Under the pieces are notes generated by a model. It was not told where the DNA came from and ran no database searches. It saw only the letters and a program-made list of their open reading frames with translations. From assembly GCA_963835055.1 (NCBI GenBank), contig CAWIDU010000001.1, positions 620,001 to 684,000 of the forward strand: a DNA stretch of 64,000 bases. Reading direction: 5' to 3'. A program made the position numbers and the translations under genes. Shown here in pieces: positions 17,842 to 26,803 of the stretch (its first letter is position 1; each line of letters starts with the position of its first letter). The stretch is from CAWIDU01 sp963835055 (lineage in GTDB: Bacteria > Patescibacteriota > Saccharimonadia > Saccharimonadales > UBA4665).

Positions 17842-18375
17842 TCAGTTGGCGGAAGTGCCGCCACTCTGGCCGCCGAAACCGCCGCCAAAGCTGGGGTTGA
17901 CCAGAATACGTGTCGCCGTGGTGCTAGCGCTGCCACTAGTGCTGACTAGGACAGTGTCGCCGGTTTGAATGTCGCTGGCGGTAACGGTCTGGCCGCTATC
18001 AGTAATTGTCGTGCTGCTGGTAATGCTATAGGTCGTACTGGCATTGGTGCGCTGGTTGGTGATAGTGATACTGGAGGTGCTGACGGCCGTCACTTGGCCA
18101 AGACCACCGCTAAAGCGGCCTCGCCCGCCGCCACCGAAACCACCAGCACCACTGCCGCCGGAACTGCTTGTGGTGGCTATGGCCTTCGGCGCGTGGCCTT
18201 TCTGATAAGCTGTACCGCCCCAGAAGCTCAAGCCACAAAGAACAATAACTAGGCCTGCCAGGCCAAGCGTGCGAGTTTGCAGGGTTACTCGGCGGCCACC
18301 CGGGCTGGACTTTGACTTCTGTTGCATGGCTTGATGTTCTTCGCCGGAAACGTATTTTTCAGCTTTTTCAGCCAT
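17842..18375 (-). CDS. Membrane-anchored Gly-rich protein with DUF5666-like domain
   Basis: A 177-residue protein: cytoplasmic Lys/Gln-rich start, one membrane helix (TLGLAGLVIVLCGLSFWGG), a Gly-rich linker, and a beta domain (GQVTAVSTSSITITN ... TVTASDIQTGDTVLV) resembling DUF5666, an OB-like extracytoplasmic fold. It is the last gene of a three-gene operon with an ABC exporter and its stop precedes no other gene on that strand. It may act as the periplasmic or cell-wall-side adaptor of the exporter, an inference from the operon. Confidence 0.7.
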   Translation of the reverse strand: MAEKAEKYVSGEEHQAMQQKSKSSPGGRRVTLQTRTLGLAGLVIVLCGLSFWGGTAYQKGHAPKAIATTSSSGGSGAGGFGGGGRGRFSGGLGQVTAVSTSSITITNQRTNASTTYSITSSTTITDSGQTVTASDIQTGDTVLVSTSGSASTTATRILVNPSFGGGFGGQSGGTSAN

Positions 18376-18381
18376 CAGGCC

Positions 18382-19056
18382 TTACCCCTTTCCTTTCAAC
18401 TTGCCATCTTGCAGACGAAACATATGGTCGGTCTTGCCGGCGATCGCCAGATCGTGGGTGACGACGATGATCGTTGTTTTCTCGCTCTTGGCTAGGTTGT
18501 GCAGTAAGTCGAAGATCATTTTGCCGGTCTGACTGTCGAGGTTGCCGGTCGGTTCGTCGGCCAAGATCAGCTTGGGGTGATTGGCCAGGGACCGAGCAAT
18601 GGCTACTCGCTGTTGCTGGCCGCCACTTAATTTACCTGGTTTGCGCTCCATTTCATCGGGCTTCAGGCCGACTTGGGCCAGTAATTGTTTGGCCCTGTTG
18701 ATTTGCTCGCTGCGTGGTCGTCCAGCGAACTCCATAGGCAACATGACGTTCTCGGTAGCGGTTAAATTGGGCACTAGGTTATAGCTCTGGAAAACGAAGC
18801 CGATTTTCTGGCAACGGTATTTGATTAAGGCGTGGTCGCCCAGGGCGGCGATGTCTTGGCCATCGACAATAATGCTGCCGCTATCTGGTTTGTCGAGGCC
18901 GCCAAGCAGGCTGAGCAGTGTCGTTTTGCCGCTGCCGCTCTGGCCGACGATGCTGGCGAACTGGCCCTCGGGCACTTGGAAAGAGACGTCGTTGACGGCC
19001 ATGACTTTGACGTCACCACTGGGGAAGATTCGTTTGACGTTTTTGACCTCTAGCAT
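18382..19056 (-). CDS. ABC transporter ATPase, MacB/LolD type
   Basis: ATP-binding subunit of 224 residues. Walker A GQSGSGKTTL (about 38-47), Q-loop FVFQSYNLVPNLT, signature LSGGQQQRVAIARSL, Walker B LILADEPTGNLDS and H-loop VTHD are all present. The family drives extrusion or mechanotransmission through MacB-fold permeases. It lies between the permease gene (7 bases upstream) and the DUF5666-like gene (6 bases downstream). Confidence 0.95.
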   Translation of the reverse strand: MLEVKNVKRIFPSGDVKVMAVNDVSFQVPEGQFASIVGQSGSGKTTLLSLLGGLDKPDSGSIIVDGQDIAALGDHALIKYRCQKIGFVFQSYNLVPNLTATENVMLPMEFAGRPRSEQINRAKQLLAQVGLKPDEMERKPGKLSGGQQQRVAIARSLANHPKLILADEPTGNLDSQTGKMIFDLLHNLAKSEKTTIIVVTHDLAIAGKTDHMFRLQDGKLKGKG

Positions 19057-19063
19057 ATGACTC

Positions 19064-20428
19064 CTATTCTGTCCTCAGGACTTCGGCCGGCCGAATTTTA
19101 GCGATGAAGAACGATGTTAGGGCGCTACCGAGCAGACCAATAACTAGCGCGGCCGCCAGGCCTTCCAGAATAATGCTCCAGCCTACTGCCGCATGAATGT
19201 TAGTGACGCTATTGCGAAAGAAACCGCCTCCACTGCGCCGGACCGCCGTCACTGCGCCACCAGCCTGCCCGAAACCAACCGTCTGGCTAGGGGTACTGCT
19301 AGTAATCAAGAAATGGGTGATCGGGTTGCCAGCCACGACGCCTAGGATGATGCCAATAACAGCTCCCATAAGCGTCAGCGTCATGGCCTCGGCCATGAAT
19401 TGGAGCATGACCTTCAAGTTGCTGGCGCCGATGGCCTTGAGGATGCCGATTTCGCGTTTGCGCTCGCGGACGATCATGATCATCGTTAGCAAGATGATAA
19501 TAGCACCAGCGATAACGGCCCCGATCAAGCTGTACAGCGAAATGCTTTGAATATTTTGCAGTGGCTGGATGGTGTTTTGGGCCTGGGTGGCGGCGTTGGT
19601 GACATCGGCGGCGCTGCCGAGCTGTTTCTGGACGGCCGTGGTCACGGATGCGACATTGGTGATAGAGTCGACGCTCAGTACGGCACTAGTCACGTCGCCG
19701 GGCTCGCTAGCCAGTTTCTGGACAGTCGCTAGCGGCATAATCACTTGGTTGTCGCTGAAAGTGTTGCCCGCGTCGAAGATGCCAACGACGGTAATTGTCG
19801 TGCCGTAAGCAGTAAAAGTCGAGCCAACCTTCAAATTATTCTTGCTGGCCAGGCTCGATCCCACGAGCGCCACGTTGTCGGTACTAGTGGAGCTGAAAAC
19901 ACTGCCGCTCTTGAGCGTAAAGGTCCCACCGCCGCCAATGCCAGATGACAAATCTGTCGGCGTGGTGGTGCCGTTGACTGTCACTGGTGGCGTGAAACTA
20001 ACTGCGCCGCCCTGGCCACTGCCAAAACCGCCACCTCCACCACCGCTAAAGCTCTCGCCGCTGTTCTGCGAGAAGCGCTGGCCGAGGCTACCGGCGCTAA
20101 CGGCCGATTGCAGATTACTGTCGGTAGCTGTCAGGCGGTCGGCTAAGCTTTCTTCGACGGCTGTGACGTGCGGTAAGGAGCTGATGCTGTTAATTTGTGT
20201 TTCCGTCAACGGGTTTCCGCCGCCTTGGAAGCCGCGGACGCCAGCTGGCGAGATACTGACCGTGTTACCAACTGAGGCTTTGACGGAGTCAATCTTTTGG
20301 CCAACGGCCTGGTGCGCTACCAGCATGGCCAGGCTGAGGCCGACGCTCAAACTCAGGATAACGACAATTGACGACGTCCGGACGACATTTCGAAAAGCGT
20401 TGCGGATACCGCGCTTGATCACATTCAT
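19064..20428 (-). CDS. MacB/FtsX-type ABC permease
   Basis: A 454-residue permease. The first helix follows MNVIKRGIRNAFRNVVRTSS, then a large extracytoplasmic domain (about 50-290) with a Gly-rich insert, then three C-terminal helices with the coupling segment ERKREIGILKAIGAS typical of MacB/FtsX. The insert is unusually Gly/Ser-rich, a pattern shared with the downstream DUF5666-like protein. Start ATG 20428 is chosen because the codons upstream to 20485 look non-coding. First gene of the three-gene exporter operon. Confidence 0.88.
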   Translation of the reverse strand: MNVIKRGIRNAFRNVVRTSSIVVILSLSVGLSLAMLVAHQAVGQKIDSVKASVGNTVSISPAGVRGFQGGGNPLTETQINSISSLPHVTAVEESLADRLTATDSNLQSAVSAGSLGQRFSQNSGESFSGGGGGGFGSGQGGAVSFTPPVTVNGTTTPTDLSSGIGGGGTFTLKSGSVFSSTSTDNVALVGSSLASKNNLKVGSTFTAYGTTITVVGIFDAGNTFSDNQVIMPLATVQKLASEPGDVTSAVLSVDSITNVASVTTAVQKQLGSAADVTNAATQAQNTIQPLQNIQSISLYSLIGAVIAGAIIILLTMIMIVRERKREIGILKAIGASNLKVMLQFMAEAMTLTLMGAVIGIILGVVAGNPITHFLITSSTPSQTVGFGQAGGAVTAVRRSGGGFFRNSVTNIHAAVGWSIILEGLAAALVIGLLGSALTSFFIAKIRPAEVLRTE

Positions 20429-20583
20429 ATCGGCCTGATTACACAGTGCTGGGCTGAGGATTAGCTTAGAAGACGCCTGAAACACTGTTGCCGGACCCTA
20501 TCAGCTTGCTCAGCTACTTTTCAGCCGCGCCGCTTATGCTGTTTTTTCATAAAGGGTCGCGTCAGAAACGCGAAATCAGTATA

Positions 20584-22161
20584 ATGAAACAAGTTTTGAA
20601 GCCACAAAAACCCCATCGTATCTCGCGAGCTGATATTACCGCCACCACCAGGCCCGGCCAGGACGTCGGCGTCGTCAAGCAACAGGCTGGTAATTTCCCA
20701 AGCGTTGGCATGACGCTGCCCAGCTACCAGTATGACCCGCGTGACCATCACCGCCGGGCCAGCCAGACGGTGGTTCGCACCAGCCGCTGGCGGCGGATTC
20801 GTGAGGCCGTAACCCTGAAGCGCAGCGTTCTAACGCTACTCGTTATTGTGCTTGCGATCGGTGGCTGGGTGGGCGGTAAGTTCATCTACGATGCACACAA
20901 AGTTTTCGGTGGCAGTATTTTCGGTCTCTTGACGACCACCAAACTCAAAGGTGAGGATAGCGGCCGGGTCAATATTCTCCTGGCCGGCAACTCGGCCGAT
21001 GATCCAGGACACGACGGTGCCAATTTGACCGATTCGATTATGGTTATCAGTATTGATACCAAGAATAATACGGCTTTTCTGCTCAGTATCCCGCGCGACC
21101 TATGGGTAGATATTCCGAATGGTGGCCACCAGAAAATTAACGCCACCTATGTTGTCGGTCAGAATGATCAATTCAGTGCCAGCGGCTTCCCGAATGGCGG
21201 CATGGGCCTGCTGGAGCAGCTCGTCGAGCAGGATTTCGGTATTAACATCGATTACTATGCCTTGATTGACTACGGTGCCTTGCGTGACGCCGTCAATGCC
21301 GTCGGTGGCATCACGGTTAACATCCAGAGCACTGATCCGCGTGGCCTGTATGACCCAAGCATTGACTACGCCACCCACGGCCCGTTGGTGAAGCTGACTA
21401 ACGGTGAGCACACTCTTGATGGTGAACAAGCGCTTGACCTAGCCCGGGCCCGCGGCGACGCCTATGGCTCTTATGGCTTCCAAGGCAGTGATTTTGAGCG
21501 TACCCAGAATCAGCGGCTGATGCTGGTTTCTCTCAAGAACAAGGCCACCACTCTGGGCGTGCTGGCCAACCCCGCCAAATTGAGCAGCCTGTTTGATGCC
21601 ATTGGCAACAACGTTACCACCGACCTCAACCTCAGTGAAGTCCATCGTCTCTACGACATTATTAAGCCAATTAGCGGCAGCAACATACAGTCATTAAGCC
21701 TGAATAGCGCTGACGGCAAAAATCTGCTAGCCAGTTACTCGGCACCGGACGGCGAGTCAGCGTTGATTCCGGCCGCCGGCCTCGATGACTTCGACGACAT
21801 CCAGAATTTCATCCAGCAGGAAACGTCGTCCAATCCAGTGGTCCGAGAAGGCGCTACGGTTGTCTTGCTCAACGCTACCGACACCTCTGGCCTAGCGGCC
21901 GACGAGCGAACCAAGTTGACCAACCAGGGGTTGAACATCACAACCGTCGCTGATGCCAGCACCACCCAGGCGACAACCTCGATTATCGATAATTCTAACG
22001 GCAAGGACCCGGCAACCCGCCAATTGCTGGTCAAGCTCTTCGGCAACCACGTCACCACCGTCAATCCTTACGGCACAGCCTATCAGGCGAATTTCATTGT
22101 CTTGATTGGCGCCGACCAGGTTACCAGTCAAACTACCAGCCAGACCACCAGCGGCAATTAG
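20584..22161 (+). CDS. LytR-CpsA-Psr (LCP) family cell-wall glycopolymer ligase
   Basis: A 525-residue membrane-anchored enzyme that would transfer polyprenyl-linked glycopolymers to the cell wall. A cytoplasmic basic stretch precedes one membrane helix (SVLTLLVIVLAIGGWVGG). The LCP domain shows NILLAGNSADDPGHDGANLTDSIM and SIPRDLWVDIP, with conserved Asp/Arg for the pyrophosphate-lipid, then ALDLARARGD. A LytR_C domain (GATVVLLNATDTSGLA onward) ends the protein. I chose ATG 20584; a TTG at 20488 is in frame. A TATAAT overlapping 20580-20585 leaves open that a shorter product starting at ATG 20710 is made. Confidence 0.9.
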   Translation: MKQVLKPQKPHRISRADITATTRPGQDVGVVKQQAGNFPSVGMTLPSYQYDPRDHHRRASQTVVRTSRWRRIREAVTLKRSVLTLLVIVLAIGGWVGGKFIYDAHKVFGGSIFGLLTTTKLKGEDSGRVNILLAGNSADDPGHDGANLTDSIMVISIDTKNNTAFLLSIPRDLWVDIPNGGHQKINATYVVGQNDQFSASGFPNGGMGLLEQLVEQDFGINIDYYALIDYGALRDAVNAVGGITVNIQSTDPRGLYDPSIDYATHGPLVKLTNGEHTLDGEQALDLARARGDAYGSYGFQGSDFERTQNQRLMLVSLKNKATTLGVLANPAKLSSLFDAIGNNVTTDLNLSEVHRLYDIIKPISGSNIQSLSLNSADGKNLLASYSAPDGESALIPAAGLDDFDDIQNFIQQETSSNPVVREGATVVLLNATDTSGLAADERTKLTNQGLNITTVADASTTQATTSIIDNSNGKDPATRQLLVKLFGNHVTTVNPYGTAYQANFIVLIGADQVTSQTTSQTTSGN

Positions 22162-22170
22162 CTGCTATTA

Positions 22171-22176
22171 TATAAT
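22171..22176 (+). promoter_or_regulatory. -10 element of the Crp/Fnr gene, leaderless configuration
   Basis: Perfect TATAAT, five bases before the ATG at 22182. The predicted transcription start coincides with the start codon. Confidence 0.5.
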
Positions 22177-22181
22177 GACCG

Positions 22182-22871
22182 ATGGCTGACAATGCGACAG
22201 ATGATTTTTTTCGTAAGTTTCTGGGCAAGTATCCCGTAAAGTCTTTTCAAAAAGGCGAAATTATTATTTTCCAAGGTGAGGCGCCCCACAGCGCTTATAT
22301 TGTCAAAGCCGGTACAGTCAAGGTTTATAACCTGAGCCTCGGTGGCGACGAAAAGCCCGTCGCCTTCCACTCCAGCGGCGCGATTTTCCCAGCGGCCTGG
22401 GTGTACGGCAAAATGGCTAACTCGCTCTACTATTACGAAGCTTTCACACCCAAAGTCGAACTCTACCTGGTCAATCGCGAGACGCTGGCGCATTTCGTAA
22501 GAAGCCATCCAGCGATGTTATACCAAGAAATGGAACGCTATCTGATCGACGAATTGGGGCAATCAATGCGGCTCAATGCCTTGCAACACTCGCGGGCTAG
22601 CGATAAATTGCTGTACACACTGCATTACTTGGCGCTGAGCCATGGCCGGCGCTTGGCTCCGCACCAGATTGAAATAACTCTAGCCCTAACCCACCAGGAT
22701 TTCGCCAACCTGACCGGGTTGACACGCGAAACGGCGGCCACCGAACTCAACAAGCTGAAGCGCGAGGGTGTTATCAGCTACGGCAAGCAGCAGCCTTACC
22801 GCCTAGACCTGGCCAAGCTAACGCGGCTGCTGAACGACCAATATATCGCCGATCTCAAACTTACGCTTTAG
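22182..22871 (+). CDS. Crp/Fnr family transcription regulator
   Basis: A 229-residue regulator with an N-terminal cyclic-nucleotide-binding-like beta barrel (FQKGEIIIFQGEAPHSAYIVKAG) and a C-terminal winged helix (TLALTHQDFANLTGLTRETAATELNKLKREGVI). The cAMP phosphate-cassette Arg/Ser (RxS) is not evident, and no Cys cluster for an FNR Fe-S centre is present, so the signal is unknown. It is convergent with, and overlaps by 11 bases, the response regulator gene. Confidence 0.9.
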   Translation: MADNATDDFFRKFLGKYPVKSFQKGEIIIFQGEAPHSAYIVKAGTVKVYNLSLGGDEKPVAFHSSGAIFPAAWVYGKMANSLYYYEAFTPKVELYLVNRETLAHFVRSHPAMLYQEMERYLIDELGQSMRLNALQHSRASDKLLYTLHYLALSHGRRLAPHQIEITLALTHQDFANLTGLTRETAATELNKLKREGVISYGKQQPYRLDLAKLTRLLNDQYIADLKLTL

Positions 22872-23256
22872 CGGTTGCCGGCTTCTTATTTAGGGCGTCG
22901 CTGACGACCAAGGCCAGGTTGTGTGGCGCTGTCCAGGATTTGATAATGCAGCGTTTGACGCCCAGCTTGTAGGCCTGGTTGACCTCTGGCGAGTTCTCCA
23001 TGTTAGTGAATATCAGGACCGTGCTGTCGGGATGATTTTTTTTCAGGTCGTATTTTTGCAGGAATTCCAAACCACCCATTGTTGGCATCAACAGGTCAAG
23101 TAAAATCAGGTCTGGCTCAAAGTTACGAGTTTTCAAGGTGGCTAGGGCCTCCTTGCCGTTATAAGCGGTGAGGACTTCATGGCCCTCGTTTTTAAGAATA
23201 ATGCAGTAAGCGTTATTGAGATCTCGATCATCTTCAACTACCAGGATGCGAGCCAC
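22861..23256 (-). CDS. Single-domain response regulator (CheY-like)
   Basis: A 131-residue stand-alone receiver. EDD at 8-10, phosphoacceptor Asp54 (ILLDLLMPTMGG), switch Thr in IFTNME, and Lys in IIKSW. Starts with GTG at 23256, which has a strong AAAGGGGG Shine-Dalgarno, unlike many neighbours. No output domain, so it probably acts through protein contacts or relays phosphate. The adjacent PAS kinase on the same strand is the obvious partner. Confidence 0.9.
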   Translation of the reverse strand: MARILVVEDDRDLNNAYCIILKNEGHEVLTAYNGKEALATLKTRNFEPDLILLDLLMPTMGGLEFLQKYDLKKNHPDSTVLIFTNMENSPEVNQAYKLGVKRCIIKSWTAPHNLALVVSDALNKKPATAKA

Positions 23257-23286
23257 TATGCCCCCTTTCTGTTACAAACCTCTTCA

Positions 23287-23317
23287 ATTATATACACCCT
23301 GAGTCACCATGGGTGTA
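23287..23317 (-). promoter_or_regulatory. Promoter with overlapping palindrome upstream of the response regulator
   Basis: On the minus strand a TATAAT (23292 to 23287) is directly preceded by an inverted repeat TACACCC/GGGTGTA with arms 23311-23317 and 23293-23299 and an 11-base centre. The dyad occupies the space between the -10 box and where a -35 box would be, a typical operator position. The stretch could also fold as a hairpin after the kinase gene, but it lacks a T-run. Confidence 0.4.
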
Positions 23318-23324
23318 TCAAATT

Positions 23325-24476
23325 TTACAGCTGCCTGTCGGCCGCGTTAGCCTTGCGGTGCGACGGCTCAGCAAAAGTCCGCGGTAGAGTCAAGTAGAAG
23401 CTGGTGCCCTGGTCTTCACGGCTGTCGAACCAAATCGTCCCGCCCAGGGCGTCGACCAAGCCCTTGACCAAGTAGAGGCCTAGGCCGGTGCCGGTGGTCT
23501 CGCGCTCAATAATATTCTGGGCCCGGAAGAATTTACTGAAGACCTGGTCCTGGGAATATTTCGGAATGCCCCAACCGGTATCGCTGACGGTTAGCAAGGT
23601 GTCAGCCGTTCGGTAACGGACGGTCAGTATCACCCGGCCGGTTTCTGGGGTGTATTTAATGGCGTTAGCCAGCAAGTTGGCCAGGATTTCCTTGACGATA
23701 ATTGGATCGGTGCGGACGACGGGTGTGTTGCGGCCGCCGGCTTTCATAGTCAGGCCGATGGATTTATCGGTCGCGGCCAGCATAGCATCCTGAACCGCTT
23801 GTCGCGCTAACTTAGTCAGGTCAACGTTTTTGGGTGTCACGGCAATCACGCCGCTCTCTAGGCGCGTGATATTGAGCAGCGTACTGACCAGCTCGTTCAT
23901 CCGATTAGTTGCCCGAATAATGGTTCGCACGGCCTTTTTCTGCTCGCCGTCCAAAGGGCCCATGTAGCCGTCGACCAGCATATGGGAATAGGTTTTGACG
24001 GCCGATAACGGCGTTCGCAGCTGGTGAGAGGCCAAGGAAATGAATTCGCTCTTCATGCGATCGACTTCCTCTTCGAGGCTGATGTCACGAAAGACTTCAA
24101 TCGCGCCCAACGGCCGGCCTTCCAGCAGGATTGGCGAGACATTGACGGCCATCGGCACTTTTTGACCGTCTTTGCGGCGATAGTAAATTTTGGCGGAAAT
24201 CGGCCGGCCGGTTAGGAAAGCCTTGGTGATTGGCCGGTCAATCAAGTTGACAGCGACGTCGTCGACTGTCACGGCTACGATGATGCGCGGGAACCATTCG
24301 CCGACCAATTCGGCCTCACTATAGCCCAATAAATGCTGGGCAACCGGGTTAACGCGTGTGATTTTACCAAATTCATCGGTAGCGATGGCGCCGTCACCGA
24401 TACTAGCGAACAGCGCTTCGGTCTCGGCCTGTTGGCCAAGTGTTGGGCTGTCCGTAAGAGGAGTCGGGCTGGCCAT
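23325..24476 (-). CDS. PAS-domain sensor histidine kinase
   Basis: A 383-residue soluble kinase. Residues about 20-135 form a PAS domain with a PAC segment (AEVFRDIS-like IEVFRDISLEEEVDR). The phosphoacceptor is FISLASHQLRTPLSAVK with His151, followed by N box LLANAIKYTPE, G1 VSDTGWGIP and G2 TGTGLGLYLVKGL. No membrane segment, so it likely senses an internal signal or is recruited by the multi-helix protein encoded upstream. It follows the 89-residue gene by 8 bases. Confidence 0.92.
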   Translation of the reverse strand: MASPTPLTDSPTLGQQAETEALFASIGDGAIATDEFGKITRVNPVAQHLLGYSEAELVGEWFPRIIVAVTVDDVAVNLIDRPITKAFLTGRPISAKIYYRRKDGQKVPMAVNVSPILLEGRPLGAIEVFRDISLEEEVDRMKSEFISLASHQLRTPLSAVKTYSHMLVDGYMGPLDGEQKKAVRTIIRATNRMNELVSTLLNITRLESGVIAVTPKNVDLTKLARQAVQDAMLAATDKSIGLTMKAGGRNTPVVRTDPIIVKEILANLLANAIKYTPETGRVILTVRYRTADTLLTVSDTGWGIPKYSQDQVFSKFFRAQNIIERETTGTGLGLYLVKGLVDALGGTIWFDSREDQGTSFYLTLPRTFAEPSHRKANAADRQL

Positions 24477-24484
24477 AGCGCAGG

Positions 24485-24754
24485 CTAGGAACGTTTCGGT
24501 TTAGGTTGAGAGGCGGCTAATTGGCGCAAGCGTTCGGCATATTCTTCGACCACGTCGCTGTCTTCGGTCAATAGCGACACCGCTACTTGGATCCAATCAA
24601 TCAGCTTGAGTAGGTCATCGCGCGACAGTTTCTCAGGCGGCTTGTGCAAGTGATTCTCAACCTGGCGGTCGATGAAACGATCAGCCGCCGGGCCGAGATA
24701 GACGTGCGTGATGCGCAATAATTTGTCATAGAGCAAAGAGTCGGATTTACCCAT
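24485..24754 (-). CDS. Small helical hypothetical protein of a signalling operon
   Basis: An 89-residue charged helical protein. Unrecognised. It sits between a nine-helix membrane protein gene and the PAS kinase with 4- and 8-base gaps, so it is almost certainly co-transcribed with them. A scaffold or adaptor role is possible but not shown. Confidence 0.7.
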   Translation of the reverse strand: MGKSDSLLYDKLLRITHVYLGPAADRFIDRQVENHLHKPPEKLSRDDLLKLIDWIQVAVSLLTEDSDVVEEYAERLRQLAASQPKPKRS

Positions 24755-24758
24755 ATGG

Positions 24759-25715
24759 CTAAACTTCCTCGATTCTTTTCAAGCGTATGGCCCCGAGGGC
24801 GATCAAAATATAACCGGCGCCAGCCATGATGCGGAAGCCGGACACCAGCAATAATCTATAGTTGAGTAGCAGATGGCCGGTGCGGGGCGTAACCGAGCTA
24901 ACATATTGCAGGGCGATGAAACTGACGATTACCACAATTAGGCCGCCCACCAGTAGGCGCAACGGCTGACGATAGACTAAGCCGTGGACATGCCGGCTGA
25001 AAATATCAATCTCATAGGCCGCCAAGCCGCCGATATACCAAGTGTATAAGTAAGGGATAACTACTGTCAGCAACCACAGCCAAACCGGCAAGAAGTATAA
25101 ATTGTCACTCGAGCCTAAGCTAGCGGAGTGAAGGTGCTGAAAACTTAAGTAGAAGTAAAAAACACTGCCAATAACTAGCAATAATAGGCCAATCCGCGTG
25201 CCACCAATCGTGAAACGGCCGCGGACACGGCTAATTAGGCCGCGCGCCGCTGTGCCAATAATACTGAAGGCAATCAATAGCATCAGCAAGTTCAAATAAT
25301 TCAACATTATTACTTCGGCGGAGTGGAAACCGGGGCGAGCATTGCTGATGGCATCGAATATCAGGCCGACGAAAGCCGGCAGCGGCAGGCTCCAAGCCAA
25401 CCAGCCGTAACCGTTGGCCAGGCGCTCGAAATCGCGGCCTTCGGGACTCTTGGTGTCGTTAATCGATTTGGCATAGGCTCGCAGCGTGACATAGCCGTAA
25501 AAGGCGGCAAACCAGGCGGCGAACAACGGTAAAGTAACCATAAACAAAGCCACGCGGTAAGCGACGCCCGTCAAGTGATAAGCTTGAAATGTTTGACCGC
25601 TCGCCGGTAGGAGGAAAATCAGCACCACATAGGCGACGGCCAACGAAATATGGGCGCGGGTGGCGTTAAGACTAACAGGGAAAGTGAGGGATTTCAGAGA
25701 ACGCACATCTTTCAT
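24759..25715 (-). CDS. Multi-helix membrane protein, possible sensor
   Basis: A 318-residue integral membrane protein with about eight or nine helices and short loops. I do not recognise the family. It heads an operon with the 89-residue protein and the PAS histidine kinase, which suggests it is the membrane sensing component. The alternative is an unrelated transporter. Divergent from the flippase-like gene. Confidence 0.7.
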   Translation of the reverse strand: MKDVRSLKSLTFPVSLNATRAHISLAVAYVVLIFLLPASGQTFQAYHLTGVAYRVALFMVTLPLFAAWFAAFYGYVTLRAYAKSINDTKSPEGRDFERLANGYGWLAWSLPLPAFVGLIFDAISNARPGFHSAEVIMLNYLNLLMLLIAFSIIGTAARGLISRVRGRFTIGGTRIGLLLLVIGSVFYFYLSFQHLHSASLGSSDNLYFLPVWLWLLTVVIPYLYTWYIGGLAAYEIDIFSRHVHGLVYRQPLRLLVGGLIVVIVSFIALQYVSSVTPRTGHLLLNYRLLLVSGFRIMAGAGYILIALGAIRLKRIEEV

Positions 25716-25849
25716 TATAAACTCCCGAAGGCTAAATGCCCGTTGGCCACATTAAACCACGGTCGCCTAAAGGCCAGCGTAAGATTTTCAACAGTGATAA
25801 TAGCCTAAATTGCTTGTGCTCTGCCGGCTGCCCAACGATAATGCAAGTG

Positions 25850-26803
25850 ATGGCTAAATCGGTTAGCTCGTTACGCCCGTCCAGACGGCAATGGTTATTG
25901 CTGGCGCTGCTGGCGATCGCACTCTACGTTTTGGTGCCGCAAATTGGTGATTTTCGGCACAGCCTAACTATTATTAGTCACTTACGTTGGTCGCTAGCCG
26001 GCCTGGCCGTCATCTCGGCAGCTCTGACCTACGTTGCCGCCGCCGGCAATTACTACCTGTTAGCTTTCAAACCCCTAGCCTATGGCCGGACACTGCTGGT
26101 GCAATTGGCGGCCATGTTTGTTAATCGTTTGCTGCCAGCTGGTATTGGTGCCCTGGGTGTTAGCTACCTTTATTTGCGCCGAGCGCGACATACCACTAGT
26201 CAAGCTACCACTGTTGTGGCCGTCAATAATACACTTGGTGTGATCGGGCATTTGATACTGGTGGTCGGTACGATTACTATCTTCCACAGCACGCTATTAG
26301 CCGGCCATGTCAGAGCTGGCCAGGGTGTGCCGGAAAAACTGTGGCTAATTCCCCTCATTATAACTTTGCTGGCCGTATTGATCGCTACCCGATTGAGTCG
26401 CCGTTTGCGCGCCGGTTTCAGGGCGGTGCTGGTCCAGCTGCGCTTCTATCGGCGGCGACCCGATCGTCTAATGGCCGCCCTCTTAACTTCCATGAGCCTG
26501 ACGCTGACCAATATCGGCTGTCTCTGGCTATGTGTCTTGGCGGTCCATGCCCAACTGCCGTTGCCAGTTATTCTGATCGTCTTTACCTTGGGGATCGGTG
26601 TTGGCAATGTCACTCCGACTCCCGGCGGCCTAGGCGGTTTGGAAGCCGGCCTAGTAGCTGGACTAATCGCCTATCGCCTGCCCAGTGCCACGGCTCTGGC
26701 GGCGGTGTTGCTTTATCGTTTGATCAGTTACTGGCTGGCGCTGGCCATCGGTGCGCTGGCTTTCATAGTCTGCCGCCGCCGTGGTTACCTAGCTTTAACC
26801 TAG
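25850..26803 (+). CDS. Flippase-like membrane protein (UPF0104/AglD-like)
   Basis: A 317-residue protein with about eight helices, a second member of the family also found at 13177-14079. The motif VNRLLPAGIGALGVSYLYLRR, and late NVTPTPGGLGGLEAGLVAG (the P-G-G-x-G-x-x-E loop), are diagnostic. Starts at ATG 25850 (MAKSVSSLRPSRRQW) or ATG 25841; upstream codons give a non-membrane stretch. It overlaps the 3' end of the convergent gene by 9 bases. It probably moves a lipid-linked precursor or shares the family's membrane domain only. Confidence 0.8.
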   Translation: MAKSVSSLRPSRRQWLLLALLAIALYVLVPQIGDFRHSLTIISHLRWSLAGLAVISAALTYVAAAGNYYLLAFKPLAYGRTLLVQLAAMFVNRLLPAGIGALGVSYLYLRRARHTTSQATTVVAVNNTLGVIGHLILVVGTITIFHSTLLAGHVRAGQGVPEKLWLIPLIITLLAVLIATRLSRRLRAGFRAVLVQLRFYRRRPDRLMAALLTSMSLTLTNIGCLWLCVLAVHAQLPLPVILIVFTLGIGVGNVTPTPGGLGGLEAGLVAGLIAYRLPSATALAAVLLYRLISYWLALAIGALAFIVCRRRGYLALT

